Part shown: one piece after another, positions 41,798-51,419 of the stretch
How positions within the stretch are numbered: the stretch's first letter is position 1
How the letters are laid out: each line of letters opens with the position of its first letter
Source: Clostridium sp. 'White wine YQ'
GTDB taxonomy: Bacteria; Bacillota; Clostridia; Clostridiales; Clostridiaceae
Length of the DNA stretch: 64,000 nt
Assembly (NCBI RefSeq): GCF_028728205.1
Contig: NZ_JAQYUU010000001.1
Span: 1,658,082 to 1,722,081, forward strand
Reading direction: 5' to 3'
The notes under the pieces: generated by a model
The model's input: only the letters and a program-made list of their open reading frames with translations
What the model was told of the DNA's origin: nothing
Database searches by the model: none
Position numbers and translations under genes: made by a program

Positions 41798-42430
41798 ATG
41801 AGTAATAATTTTTTAGAAGCTTTGGGGTATATAGCCTCATTCATTGTTTTAATTTCTCTATTAATGAGCTCAATAATAAAATTAAGGTGGATTAACCTAT
41901 TAGGATCTGCAATATTTTCTTTATATGGCTTTTTAATAGGTGCTTTCCCTGTAGGTTTTATGAACCTATGTATCTGCATAATTAATGTTTACTATCTTAT
42001 AAAAATCTATGGTACAAAGGAATATTTTAAAATTCTTCCTATAGAGAATGACTCTAATTACCTTAAGAATTTTTTAGATTTTTATCACGAGGATATAAAA
42101 AATTATTCAGATAATCTAGAGTATGATTCAAAAAATACCCCTATTGGTTTTTATATCTTAAGGAACTTAGTACCTGCAGGAATTTTTATTGCATCCGAAA
42201 AAGAAAGCGGTACCCTAAAGATTGATCTTGATTTTGTTATACCTGAATATAGGGATTTTAAAATTGGAACTTTCATTTTTGAAAACAGTAAAGAGTATTT
42301 TTTAGATAAGGGATATAATAAATTCATCTGTTATTCATCCAATGCTTCTCATATTAAATATCTTAAGAAGATGAACTTTGCAGAAGCATCTGAAGATGGA
42401 GTTACATGTTTCGTTAAATCAATTAAATAG
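41798..42430 (+). CDS. YgjV-like membrane domain fused to a GNAT-like domain
   Basis: 210 residues from ATG 41798, after GGGAGA. Residues about 1-75 contain three membrane helices (EALGYIASFIVLISLLMSSI, WINLLGSAIFSLYGFLIG, AFPVGFMNLCICIINVYYLI) typical of the YgjV family. Residues 85-210 look like a GNAT fold (NTPIGFYILRNLVPAGIFIASEK, LDFVIPEYRDFKIGTFIFENSK, YLKKMNFAEASEDG) with a weak acetyl-CoA loop, DFKIGT. The fusion suggests a membrane-bound acyltransferase-like activity; substrate unknown. Confidence 0.7.
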   Translation: MSNNFLEALGYIASFIVLISLLMSSIIKLRWINLLGSAIFSLYGFLIGAFPVGFMNLCICIINVYYLIKIYGTKEYFKILPIENDSNYLKNFLDFYHEDIKNYSDNLEYDSKNTPIGFYILRNLVPAGIFIASEKESGTLKIDLDFVIPEYRDFKIGTFIFENSKEYFLDKGYNKFICYSSNASHIKYLKKMNFAEASEDGVTCFVKSIK

Positions 42431-42446
42431 CTTATAAAATAAAGAA

Positions 42447-42481
42447 GACGTATTGCTCTCCACCCAGGATTGCAATACGTC
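42447..42481 (+). terminator. Terminator of the 41798 gene
   Basis: GACGTATTGC (42447-42456) pairs perfectly with GCAATACGTC (42472-42481), followed by ATTTTTATT. It also lies just before the end of the leftward chemoreceptor gene. Confidence 0.85.
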
Positions 42482-42491
42482 ATTTTTATTA

Positions 42492-44540
42492 TTAAACTTG
42501 GAATTTTTCTATTAAGTTATCTAAAGTTTGAGCTAAGTTATAAAGCTCATCTGCTTGTGATTTTACATTTTGTATATCATTTAATTGGTTAGCAATACCT
42601 GCATTAACCTCTTCTGTTGCAGCTGCTGATTCTTCTGAAACAGCTGATATATTATGAATATTTGAAGTAAGTAGATCACTATTAGATAGCATTAATTCTA
42701 TGTTTTTATTCATAGCTTCTATTTTTTCTACTATACTTTCAATTGATTTATTTAAACTTACAAAGTTTTGTTCAGTATAAGTAACTGCTGAGTTTTGATT
42801 TTCTACATCAGCTCTAATGTTATCCATATTTGCTGCTGCAACCTTAGTTGTTTCAATAACTCTAGTAATTATATTTCTTATGTTCTCTGCTGATGTACCA
42901 GATTGTTCTGCAAGCTGTCTAACTTCTTCTGCAACTACAGCAAAGCCTCTTCCAGACTCTCCAGCTCTTGCAGCTTCTATCGCTGCATTTAATGCTAAAA
43001 GATTAGTTTGTTCAGAAATATCTAGTATTGTACTAAGTATTTGGCCTACATCTTCAGTTTCTTTTACTAAAACTCCAATACTCTTTGCTGTTTCTGAAAC
43101 ACCGTTTATTGTACTTTCATTTTTAGTTTTAAGTTCTTTAAAGGCAGCCATTGTTTTTTCACTGCTTGTTTCTATCTCTTGACTTTCTTTATTCATCTTA
43201 CTATTATATTCTTTTATAATAGTTAAGCTATTATTAAAATCAGTTGCAATTCCAGCAGCCTTGTCTACTTCTGTTGCCTGTTCTTGTACTCCACTTGCGA
43301 TATCATCCATAACTCTAGCTATCTCTTCAGAAGATGTTGAAACTTCATCTGCTCGTTTAGTTAAAGTTTCTGAAACCTTTAATACATTATCAGCAGAGGT
43401 TTTTACAGATAAAACTAGGTTTTTAACACTATCAATCATGTTCGCGAATCTTCCACCTAGTTCTCCAAGCTCATCAGAACTTTTTATGTTAGTAATAACT
43501 GTTAAGTCACCTGCTTCACCTTTTTTCATTGCTTCTTTTAATTGATTAATTGGACTAGTTAAACTCTTAGATATTCTAACTCCAACCCAAAGTGCAGCTA
43601 TTATAAATAATAAGAAAAGTCCCCCGGTTATTTTAATTGTAGAAAAAACTTTAGCGTATACTTCACTAGTATCTAGCATTCCAACAAGCTTCCAACCAGA
43701 CTTATCATTACTTGTATAATAAATTAATTTATCTTTTCCAAGAATCTTTGTTTGATCAGCACCTGATTTACCTTCAATTACTGGTTTCATCCAAGATACT
43801 TCTGATTTATCCTTAAATGCATTTTCCATCTTTTGATCTTGTGTATCTGCATTAGTATTTACTCTATCAGGATTTAAGTTTTTCTGTAATATATCTTTAT
43901 TCTTAGAGGCGATTACTACTCCCGTTTTATCCATAAGAAGTACTTCGCCTGTGTTTTCAATTTGAGTCTTATTAACTAGATCTGCGATATTAGTAATATC
44001 AATATCTATTCCAGCAACCCCTATTGCTTTTCCAGATTCATCTACTATTTTCTTTGTAGCAGTTACTACCATCTTTCCAGTTGCTACATCCTTATAAGCA
44101 TCTTGCCAAAGTATCTTATCATTAGAGATTGTATCTTTATACCAAGACTTTACAGTAGGATTATACCCCTTTGGAAGCTCTGTCTCAGGAAATATGTACA
44201 TGCTTTTATCTTCAGTTGCAATATAAGCATTTAATATCTTAGGATTACTTTTTATTATTCCATTAAGTTCTTTTTTTACTATAGCTCCATTAGGGTTAGC
44301 TAATGAATTTTTTGATATAGAATTTTCTGTTATCTGAGCTAATGATGCCTCATAACCATTATAAGACTCATCTACTACTTTATTTAATCCAGTTATAGAC
44401 TTCTCTATAGAACTAGAATAAGAAGATTCAAGACTTTTTGTCAGCACGACATTAGAAATGATGCCGGTAGTACACATAGGTACTAAGATAACTAAGATAA
44501 ATGTCAATATAAGTTTGTTCTTAATTGTTTTAATTTTCAT
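42492..44540 (-). CDS. Methyl-accepting chemotaxis protein (dCache type)
   Basis: 682 residues from ATG 44540, after GGAGGGAGAACAT. N-terminal membrane helix ([22 protein letters not shown]), an outside Cache region of about 260 residues ([55 protein letters not shown]), a second helix ([18 protein letters not shown]), HAMP, then the cytoplasmic signalling tip [40 protein letters not shown]. It senses a small ligand such as an amino or organic acid and controls CheA. Single gene; ligand unknown. Confidence 0.92.
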   Translation of the reverse strand: MKIKTIKNKLILTFILVILVPMCTTGIISNVVLTKSLESSYSSSIEKSITGLNKVVDESYNGYEASLAQITENSISKNSLANPNGAIVKKELNGIIKSNPKILNAYIATEDKSMYIFPETELPKGYNPTVKSWYKDTISNDKILWQDAYKDVATGKMVVTATKKIVDESGKAIGVAGIDIDITNIADLVNKTQIENTGEVLLMDKTGVVIASKNKDILQKNLNPDRVNTNADTQDQKMENAFKDKSEVSWMKPVIEGKSGADQTKILGKDKLIYYTSNDKSGWKLVGMLDTSEVYAKVFSTIKITGGLFLLFIIAALWVGVRISKSLTSPINQLKEAMKKGEAGDLTVITNIKSSDELGELGGRFANMIDSVKNLVLSVKTSADNVLKVSETLTKRADEVSTSSEEIARVMDDIASGVQEQATEVDKAAGIATDFNNSLTIIKEYNSKMNKESQEIETSSEKTMAAFKELKTKNESTINGVSETAKSIGVLVKETEDVGQILSTILDISEQTNLLALNAAIEAARAGESGRGFAVVAEEVRQLAEQSGTSAENIRNIITRVIETTKVAAANMDNIRADVENQNSAVTYTEQNFVSLNKSIESIVEKIEAMNKNIELMLSNSDLLTSNIHNISAVSEESAAATEEVNAGIANQLNDIQNVKSQADELYNLAQTLDNLIEKFQV

Positions 44541-44725
44541 ATGTTCTCCCTCCAAGATTTAATATTTCGCCACTTATATTATCGTTACATTCTTGGAAAT
44601 CTAGAGGAATATTTACTGTCAAGTGTAAGTTATGGCTGTAACTTACAGAAATCCTTAGCGTAAAGGTTCTTTTCTCTTCATAATAACCTTTAATGACTAA
44701 AAATCATTTCACATAATTCTAATTA

Positions 44726-45586
44726 TTATTTGTCAAATATTCTCATAACACTTTTAAAAAGCCAATTCTTTTTTGTGTTTATTGGTTTTATATCTAGGTT
44801 TAATTTATTTATAGCGTCCATTTCTCCATTAGTTAATTCAAAATCAAACAAGCTAAAATCTTCTTTTATTCTTTCTGTAGTTTGTAGATCTAAAATCACA
44901 ATAATCCCACGCTGCATATGCCATTTTAAAATCACCTCTGTAGCCGTCTTATTATATTTTTTCGAGATTAATTTTAGTATTGGATTTTCAAGTAATCTTT
45001 CACTTTCATCCCCTAATGGATTCAATGCTTCATGCAGGATCTTATGTTCAATTTGATAACTATATAATTCATTTTGAGGTAATTTAGGATGTGTTTCTAT
45101 TTGATTTAACATTGGCGAAATCTTTGAGTTCTCTATTAATTCTTCTAATTCTTTCTTCTCAAAATTAGATACACCAATGACTTTAATTTTTCCTTCTGAA
45201 TAAAACTCTTCTAAAACCTTCCATGCTTCAATATAATTAGTAGCCTCTGATTGCAATAAACACATATCTATATAGTCTAAATTTAAGTCTTTACATACTT
45301 TTCTAAATGCTTGCTTTACATCTTCATAACTATTATCCCAATTACAAATTCTTGAGGATATAAAGAATTCTTCTCGTGGTAAATTGCTTTTTTGAATGAC
45401 TTCTCCAAAATTTATTTTACATGAGTAATCTTCTGGAATATCAAAGTGGCGATATCCAGCTATTATAGCTTTACAAACAACACTTTCAGTCTCTTCTTCC
45501 TCAGACATATTATATACACCAAAGCCCAGCTTAGGAACTTTAACTCCATTTACTGCTTTTGCTTCTTTATTTTCTAACTCATCCAT
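44726..45586 (-). CDS. Aldo/keto reductase-like protein with altered catalytic residues
   Basis: 286 residues of the AKR fold (GVKVPKLGFGVYNM, GVSNFEKKELEEL, NQIETHP). The catalytic Asp and Tyr are present (YRHFDIPEDYS), but the catalytic Lys position reads Arg (FFISSRICNW) and the catalytic His position reads Gln (DMCLLQSEATN, normally LIHWP). Two of four active-site residues are therefore replaced. It may have lost reductase activity or work differently. AAGGAGATATAAAG before ATG. Monocistronic. Confidence 0.8.
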   Translation of the reverse strand: MDELENKEAKAVNGVKVPKLGFGVYNMSEEEETESVVCKAIIAGYRHFDIPEDYSCKINFGEVIQKSNLPREEFFISSRICNWDNSYEDVKQAFRKVCKDLNLDYIDMCLLQSEATNYIEAWKVLEEFYSEGKIKVIGVSNFEKKELEELIENSKISPMLNQIETHPKLPQNELYSYQIEHKILHEALNPLGDESERLLENPILKLISKKYNKTATEVILKWHMQRGIIVILDLQTTERIKEDFSLFDFELTNGEMDAINKLNLDIKPINTKKNWLFKSVMRIFDK

Positions 45587-45679
45587 CTTTATATCTCCTT
45601 AGATATTAACTTAGTTATTCTTTAAATTCATAATATCAATGTTTAAAAAGTAACACAATATGGATATTTAATAAAGTTA

Positions 45680-45712
45680 AAAAGCACTAACCCTTTATGG
45701 ATTAATGCTTTT
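45680..45712 (-). terminator. Terminator of the oleate hydratase-hyp operon
   Basis: On the minus strand AAAAGCATTAATCC pairs with GGGTTAGTGCTTTT (with G-U pairs) followed by TTAACTTTATT. It lies 8 bases after the hypA stop. Confidence 0.7.
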
Positions 45713-45719
45713 AAAACTT

Positions 45720-46061
45720 TTAACATGCTACGATTTCTTTAATCATAAATTCTCTGCCACATAGTATTTCCCAATCTCTACTTTCGCAATGGGGGCATTT
45801 GTTGTTATTCTCTAATAGATTAAAAACCTTATTACACTTTTTACACATAGCATTGCCTGGCAATACCTCAATTTTCAGTTTGGTATCCTGAAGCAAAGTC
45901 CCATCCACTGCAGCTGGAAAGCATGCTTCTATATACCTAGGAATCATTGAGGATAACTCACCAATTTGCAAAACTAAGGTTTCAATTTTTGTTATAGAAT
46001 TTTTCTTGGCGAAGTTTTCTACTGTCTTTACAACTTCCATCATAACTCCGACTTCATGCAA
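45720..46061 (-). CDS. hypA: HypA nickel chaperone
   Basis: 113 residues when started at TTG 46061: the protein then begins MHEVGVMMEVV, the nickel-binding Met-His-Glu of all HypA proteins. A GTG nine bases upstream (46070) would add MSP before it, but that GTG is part of the Shine-Dalgarno GAGGTGAG. The C-terminal zinc site CKKCNKVF ... CPHCESRD is intact. HypA delivers Ni to [NiFe] hydrogenase or urease. It is the last gene of the operon with oleate hydratase, hypB and the 898-residue flavoprotein; no client nickel enzyme lies in this window. Confidence 0.9.
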   Translation of the reverse strand: MHEVGVMMEVVKTVENFAKKNSITKIETLVLQIGELSSMIPRYIEACFPAAVDGTLLQDTKLKIEVLPGNAMCKKCNKVFNLLENNNKCPHCESRDWEILCGREFMIKEIVAC

Positions 46062-46078
46062 AGGACTCACCTCTCATC

Positions 46079-48775
46079 CTAGACCTCTTGCTTTTTCTTT
46101 GGGATAATAGCTTTAAATGATTTTCTTACCTTTTTTGCTGCAATTCTTCCCTGACGCTTTAATACGTGTTTAATTACAGTAGATTTCATATCCTTAAATT
46201 CTACTCCAGCACTATTATATTTTCTTACTAATTTAACAGCATCGAACTTACATTTAATAGTACACATCCCACAACCTACGCATTGATATTGATCTACAAC
46301 CGTAGCACCACAGCCTAGACAACGCTCAGTTTCTTTCTTCACCTGCTCTTCTGTAAATGTAGAACGTAAATCTTTAAAGGTTAATTTTGACTTACTTCCA
46401 TCCACATGAACCGACCTTTGTCTTGGAAGTCTATCATAACCATCCTTATCTAAGTTCTCTCTATCAAAAGCACGGTATTCTCTCTCACGTCCTAACTCTA
46501 GATTATCTCCATGAAGATAACGATGAATAGAAGTTGCACCTTGCTTACCTAATGCAATAGCATCTATAGCAAACTTAGGTCCTGTCACTACATCTCCCCC
46601 AGCAAATATATCCCTCTCCTCAGTCTGAAAAGAAAGAGGATGAACCTTTAAGGTTTTATTTGGATTTAATACTACTTTAGTATTTTTTAATAGGCTTCCT
46701 AAATCAATTCCTTGTCCTACTGAAATCAAGACATTATTTGCTTTAACTACTTTAGTTATATTTTCATCAAACTTAGGATTAAACCTTCTATTTTCATCAA
46801 AAACAGAAATACATTTTTTAAATTCTACACCGATAACTTTGCCATCTTCATGAAGAATTGCTTTTGGACCCCAGGAATTATTGATATTAATTCCTTCAGC
46901 TAAGGCTTCATCAATTTCTTCTTCAAGAGCTGGCATTTCCTCTCTACTTTCTAAGCAAAACATTTCAATATTAGAAGCTCCAACTCTCTCAGCAGTTCTT
47001 GCCACATCAATAGCAACATTTCCTCCACCAATTATGATAGCTGCTCCTTCTAGTTTTGTATCTTCTCCTAGATTTACTTTTCTTAAGAAATCTACACCAG
47101 TTATAACACCTTCCGCTTCTTCCCCGACTAAGCCTAGGTTTCTACCAGCTTGAGCACCGATGGCTACATAAAATGCTTTATACCCGCTATTTCTAAGTTC
47201 CTGAAGTGTAATATCTTTTCCCACTTCAACCCCAGTTTTAAATTCTACCCCGAGTTCTTTTAAAACTTCTATCTCTGAATTTACTATTTCCTTTTCTAAT
47301 CTAAAGGCTGGAATCCCAAGTGTTAACATACCTCCAAGTACTTTTTGCTTTTCAAAAACCGTAATCTTATACCCTTCAACTGCTAAGAAATACGCACATG
47401 CTAGTCCAGCTGGTCCCCCACCAATAATAGCTATTTTTTCTGCTCTGTCCCCTCTTTTTTCAGGTACATAGCGATATTCACCCTTTAAGTCTTGATCTGC
47501 TATAAATTTCTTAATTTCATCAATAGCAAGTGGTTCATCCAAGCCTGATCTTGTACATGCAGACTCGCATTTTCTTGGACATATACGACCACAAACTGCT
47601 GGGAATGGATTTTCCTTCTTAATAAGTTCTAATGCTTCTCTATATCTTCCTTGAGACGCCATTTTAATATATCCTTGTACAGCTATATGTGCCGGACACT
47701 CTGATTTACAAGGACTTGTGCCTCTGTCCCCAACAACTTTTCTATGACGATAATCTAAATCCCATTTATCCTTTCCCCAAGGAGTATCATATGGAGTGTC
47801 TTTTTCTTCAGGTTCTACAGGTTTTTCTTTAGTACATACGCTTAACCCTAAAGTTAAGGCATTTGATGGACAATTTTCAACACATTCTCCGCAAGCAACA
47901 CACTTATCTTGATCTATTTGGGAAACATAATTTGACCTTGACCAATCAGGATTTTTATATAGATTTGCATTTCTTAAACCAAAACAAGAACATCCGCAGC
48001 AATTACATATAGCAAGAGCATTTCCAGGGCCTGATAAATTAGGTATTTGGTGCATTAAACCCTCTTTTTCAGCCTTCTCACAAATAGCTATTGCCTCTTC
48101 CCTTGTAATACTTCTACCTTTTCCTGTACGAATATAGTATTCAGCAGCTGGACCGAGACGGATGCATATATCCTCAACTGTATGACCGCACCCTTCTCCT
48201 TTTACTCTCATGGATACACGGCAAGCACAATCGGTAACAGCAAAAACCTCATTATTATTAAGTAGATATGAGATTTCCTCATAAGAAGCTCTTCTGGTAT
48301 CTCCGTCTATAGCGCTTTCTATTGGAATAACTCTCATTACTCCTAAGCCAATGGGAATATTTCCTGCCATTATGATACCTAATTTTCTTGTATACTCTTC
48401 AAAACATTCTGCTATAACTGGATACTTCTCCACGTTCTCCTTATTGTCAATCATGTATTCCATAACACCAGGTACAAATAGCTCAAGACAGTATTTATCT
48501 ACTCCATCTTCCTCATCTAGTTTAATTGAGCCATCCACTGCCATTTTATATAAGATCTTTTCTACTTCATCCTCAGGCTTTTTGCAGAGCTTCGCAACTT
48601 CCTGTACGGTCATAGGTTTACGAATTTCTAAATGAAGTGCTACTTCTGCCTCTTCATCTGAGGTAACAGGCTCTAAAATTCTATATTCCGGATCCGTTGG
48701 CTTTACCTTTATTATCCCGCCAGTAATCCCAGCTGCAATTTTATTTGCCAGTTGAAGTACTTTTTGCTTGACCAT
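46079..48775 (-). CDS. Large multi-domain Fe-S flavoprotein (ferredoxin + GltD-like NAD(P)H-dependent oxidoreductase)
   Basis: 898 residues. A winged-helix-like start (MTVQEVAKLCKKPEDEVEKIL, about 55-75) and a Cys-rich region (TDCACRVSMRVKGEGCGH 181-198; CNCCGCSCFG 257-266). Then a 4Fe-4S set (CVACGECVENC 292-302), the GltD N-terminal Fe-S domain (CKSECPAH 356-363; CGRICPRKCESAC 395-407), an FAD-binding domain (IAIIGGGPAGLACAYFL about 448-464), an NAD(P)H domain (AAIIIGGGNVAIDVARTAERVGA about 578-600), and a C-terminal 4Fe-4S site (CVGCGMCTIKC 832-842). It moves electrons between NAD(P)H and ferredoxin-type acceptors. It sits between hypB and hypA, 35 and 17 bp gaps. Confidence 0.8.
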   Translation of the reverse strand: MVKQKVLQLANKIAAGITGGIIKVKPTDPEYRILEPVTSDEEAEVALHLEIRKPMTVQEVAKLCKKPEDEVEKILYKMAVDGSIKLDEEDGVDKYCLELFVPGVMEYMIDNKENVEKYPVIAECFEEYTRKLGIIMAGNIPIGLGVMRVIPIESAIDGDTRRASYEEISYLLNNNEVFAVTDCACRVSMRVKGEGCGHTVEDICIRLGPAAEYYIRTGKGRSITREEAIAICEKAEKEGLMHQIPNLSGPGNALAICNCCGCSCFGLRNANLYKNPDWSRSNYVSQIDQDKCVACGECVENCPSNALTLGLSVCTKEKPVEPEEKDTPYDTPWGKDKWDLDYRHRKVVGDRGTSPCKSECPAHIAVQGYIKMASQGRYREALELIKKENPFPAVCGRICPRKCESACTRSGLDEPLAIDEIKKFIADQDLKGEYRYVPEKRGDRAEKIAIIGGGPAGLACAYFLAVEGYKITVFEKQKVLGGMLTLGIPAFRLEKEIVNSEIEVLKELGVEFKTGVEVGKDITLQELRNSGYKAFYVAIGAQAGRNLGLVGEEAEGVITGVDFLRKVNLGEDTKLEGAAIIIGGGNVAIDVARTAERVGASNIEMFCLESREEMPALEEEIDEALAEGININNSWGPKAILHEDGKVIGVEFKKCISVFDENRRFNPKFDENITKVVKANNVLISVGQGIDLGSLLKNTKVVLNPNKTLKVHPLSFQTEERDIFAGGDVVTGPKFAIDAIALGKQGATSIHRYLHGDNLELGREREYRAFDRENLDKDGYDRLPRQRSVHVDGSKSKLTFKDLRSTFTEEQVKKETERCLGCGATVVDQYQCVGCGMCTIKCKFDAVKLVRKYNSAGVEFKDMKSTVIKHVLKRQGRIAAKKVRKSFKAIIPKKKQEV

Positions 48776-48810
48776 ATTTATTTCCTCCCAACCAAAATAT
48801 CATTAAGATG

Positions 48811-49482
48811 CTATTTTACGTTCCAATTTGTAACTTCAGTACGTATCCAATCTACCCACTCATTAATACCTTCTCCTGTTTTTGCAGAGATTGGAATAAC
48901 CTTAATGTTAGGATTTAACTTCTTTACACGTTCTTTTACTGCCTCTATATCAAAATTGAAATAATCTATTGCATCAATCTTATTTATTAATAAAACATCA
49001 ACAATGGAGAACATTAAAGGATATTTTAAAGGCTTGTCATCTCCCTCTGGTACACTTAAAATCATTGCATTTTTTGATGCACCAGTATCAAATTCTGCTG
49101 GACATACCAAATTCCCCACATTTTCTAAAATTGCTAGTTCTATATCCTCTGTCCCTAGCCCTAATAGTCCTTGCTTTGTCATGTCAGCATCAAGATGGCA
49201 CATTCCACCAGTGTGGAGTTGTATTACTTTTGCTCCAGTCTTAGAAACAGTATTGGCATCAACATCTGAGTCAATGTCAGCTTCTAAGATACCAATTTTC
49301 ATTTCATCTTTTAATGCCTCAATTGTTCTTAAAACAGTTGTGGTTTTACCTGAACCCGGTGACGACATCAAATTAAGTAAAAATGTTTTGTCATTTTTAA
49401 GTTCTTCCCTTAGCAAGTCTGCTTGCCTATCGTTGTCTTCGAAAACACTTTGCTTGATCTCAATAACTTTATATTCATCCAT
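48811..49482 (-). CDS. hypB: HypB GTPase, nickel insertion
   Basis: 223 residues from ATG 49482, after GGGGAACCTAT. P-loop LLNLMSSPGSGKTTT near residue 35, ILEADIDSDVDANTVSKTGAK near 75, the metal-site GGMCHLDADM (Cys-His) near 102, VGNLVCPAEFD near 132 and the GTPase NKID motif VLLINKIDAID near 170. HypB hydrolyses GTP to put nickel into hydrogenase precursors. No His-rich stretch is present at the N-terminus. Gaps of 26 and 35 bp place it in the oleate hydratase operon, an unusual setting. Confidence 0.9.
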   Translation of the reverse strand: MDEYKVIEIKQSVFEDNDRQADLLREELKNDKTFLLNLMSSPGSGKTTTVLRTIEALKDEMKIGILEADIDSDVDANTVSKTGAKVIQLHTGGMCHLDADMTKQGLLGLGTEDIELAILENVGNLVCPAEFDTGASKNAMILSVPEGDDKPLKYPLMFSIVDVLLINKIDAIDYFNFDIEAVKERVKKLNPNIKVIPISAKTGEGINEWVDWIRTEVTNWNVK

Positions 49483-49508
49483 ATAGGTTCCCCTTCCCCG
49501 TATCATCG

Positions 49509-51278
49509 TTAGATTACATTATATCGCTTTAATACTTCTTCAATGACTGTTCCTGAAATCTTCTTTAATACTCTTTTCTTAACAAAGCTTAGTGGGAATG
49601 GTAATTTCATATCGATAGGCTTTTTACCATCCATCATCTTAACTGTAGAATCCAGTAAAACTCTAATATCATAAACAGAACCAAATACTTCAGGTACTCC
49701 ACGATCTATGTCTAGTAGTGTATAAACTGCTTCCATAGCTGTTCTAACTGAGTACTCTGTTGTAAATACTGTATCCCTAACTGTATCTGAAAACTGACCT
49801 AGGAATGCAAAGTTTTCACATCCAGTAGGTACAACCTTAGGTCTGTCCCCTTCTCTTCTTGGCATAAAGAATGCAGTAATATATGGCATCATACAAGGTA
49901 TGCAGTTAGCAGATTTTGTAGCTAGTTCATGAATCTCTGATTCTGGAACTCCCATATGATAAAGCCATTCTTCTGTAATTTCTATACCTGTACACTCTTT
50001 CATTGGCTTCTTGATATAATTTCCTGGAACTTCTGAGAATAAACCATATACCCAAACTACAAGCTGGTCTTTTGGTTGATCTTTAAAGTGAGGCTGTCTA
50101 TTCAATGTATAGCTTAAAAGCCAATTTGAGTCTTTTACTGTTATAATTCCACCAGTTACAACTTTTCCGCTAAATGGATCACGTTTGCAAATCTTCTCTA
50201 TATATGGAGGGATTCTATCATCTAGAGTTGTAATTGTAGCAGATTCCCAATAAGTTTCTTTAGTATTGGTGCAGAACTTATCTGGTCTACCAAAGGATGG
50301 ATCTTGCTTTGCGATGTTTCTCCAAAGCTCCCAGCATCCACCTGTAGAATCGTTAAACACCGGTGCATGATCTTGGTCACCAAGAGTAGAATTTTCTGTA
50401 CAGCTTCCATTGGTAACAAAGACTAAATCATTTTTAGTAAGCTCAATGTTTTCTTCTTTTCCTTCATGCTTACAAACAATCTTTTTAGCAAGTTTTTTAC
50501 CATTTTGAATATCAAAAACAACATTTGTTACCATAGTATTATATTGAAACTTAACCCCATGGGATTCAAGGTATTTCACCATAGGAAGAATTAATGATTC
50601 ATATTGATTATACTTTGTAAATTTCAAGGCAGATAAATCTGGTAACCCTTCAATGTGATGGATAAATCTCTGAAGGTATAACTTCATTTCCAGTGCACTA
50701 TGCCAATCTCTAAATGCGAACATAGTTCTCCAATAAAGCCAAAAGTTAGAATTAATTAATTCATCTGAGAACACATCACAAATTCTCTTATCATATAAAT
50801 CTTCATCACGAGTCATAAATAGTTTTACTAGCTCCATTGAAGCTTTATCACTAAGTCCAAATTTTCCATCTGTATGAGCATCTTCACCTCTATTTATAGT
50901 TGCTCTCATTAGTGAATAGTTTGGATCTTTTTTATTTAGCCAATAAAACTCATCTAAGACTGAAACACCTTCAGTCTCGATAGAAGGAATAGAACGGAAC
51001 AAATCCCACAAACATTCAAAGTGATTTTCCATTTCACGCCCACCGCGGATAATAAATCCCTTTTGTATGTCATTAATGCCATCGCAAGCTCCGCCAGGGA
51101 GATTAAGTTCTTCCAAAATATGAATATTCTCACCCTTCATTTGTCCATCACGTACTAAAAAGCATGCAGCTGCTAATGATGCTAAACCTGCTCCAACTAA
51201 ATATGCTGATTTTTTATCCACATCTGCTGGTTTTAAAGGTCTCGCAAACGCTTCATAATTTCCATTACTATAATACAT
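49509..51278 (-). CDS. ohyA: Oleate hydratase (10-hydroxy fatty acid forming)
   Basis: 589 residues, the family length. The flavin site [22 protein letters not shown] lies at about residues 25-46, [16 protein letters not shown] follows, and the substrate and catalytic region [20 protein letters not shown] near 75 is typical of MCRA/oleate hydratases. The end [28 protein letters not shown] is also characteristic. The enzyme adds water to the cis-9 double bond of unsaturated fatty acids and needs FAD, working best reduced. First gene of a leftward operon with hypB, the 898-residue flavoprotein and hypA. Confidence 0.92.
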   Translation of the reverse strand: MYYSNGNYEAFARPLKPADVDKKSAYLVGAGLASLAAACFLVRDGQMKGENIHILEELNLPGGACDGINDIQKGFIIRGGREMENHFECLWDLFRSIPSIETEGVSVLDEFYWLNKKDPNYSLMRATINRGEDAHTDGKFGLSDKASMELVKLFMTRDEDLYDKRICDVFSDELINSNFWLYWRTMFAFRDWHSALEMKLYLQRFIHHIEGLPDLSALKFTKYNQYESLILPMVKYLESHGVKFQYNTMVTNVVFDIQNGKKLAKKIVCKHEGKEENIELTKNDLVFVTNGSCTENSTLGDQDHAPVFNDSTGGCWELWRNIAKQDPSFGRPDKFCTNTKETYWESATITTLDDRIPPYIEKICKRDPFSGKVVTGGIITVKDSNWLLSYTLNRQPHFKDQPKDQLVVWVYGLFSEVPGNYIKKPMKECTGIEITEEWLYHMGVPESEIHELATKSANCIPCMMPYITAFFMPRREGDRPKVVPTGCENFAFLGQFSDTVRDTVFTTEYSVRTAMEAVYTLLDIDRGVPEVFGSVYDIRVLLDSTVKMMDGKKPIDMKLPFPLSFVKKRVLKKISGTVIEEVLKRYNVI

Positions 51279-51338
51279 TTAAAGTACCTCCATCTTTTAA
51301 CTTTATAACCAAATTGTAGTGAATTATTTCACACATAA

Positions 51339-51365
51339 CAATAGACAAAATGCTCAATCTGTCTA
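51339..51365. promoter_or_regulatory. Candidate regulator site upstream of oleate hydratase
   Basis: The word CAATAGACAAA (51339-51349) and an inverted TAGACA...TGTCTA pair (51342-51347/51360-51365). The same word lies upstream of the DUF5692-like gene at 52486-52496, preceded in both cases by TTTCACA a few bases before. Confidence 0.55.
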
Positions 51366-51419
51366 AATTAAAAGTTTAAATTCCATAAACTTAAAATACT
51401 CATTTAACTTTAAAGATGT

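Noticed and set aside
42817..43545. Open frames on the plus strand inside the chemoreceptor gene
   Set aside because: They are low-complexity Ser/Leu-rich frames opposite a clear MCP with full motifs; no ribosome-binding site supports them.
46068..46070. GTG start of HypA adding three residues before the Met-His-Glu motif
   Set aside because: It lies in the Shine-Dalgarno; the TTG start gives the conserved N-terminus.
48351..49486. Plus-strand frames opposite hypB and the flavoprotein
   Set aside because: Antisense shadows of genes with unmistakable P-loop and Fe-S motifs.
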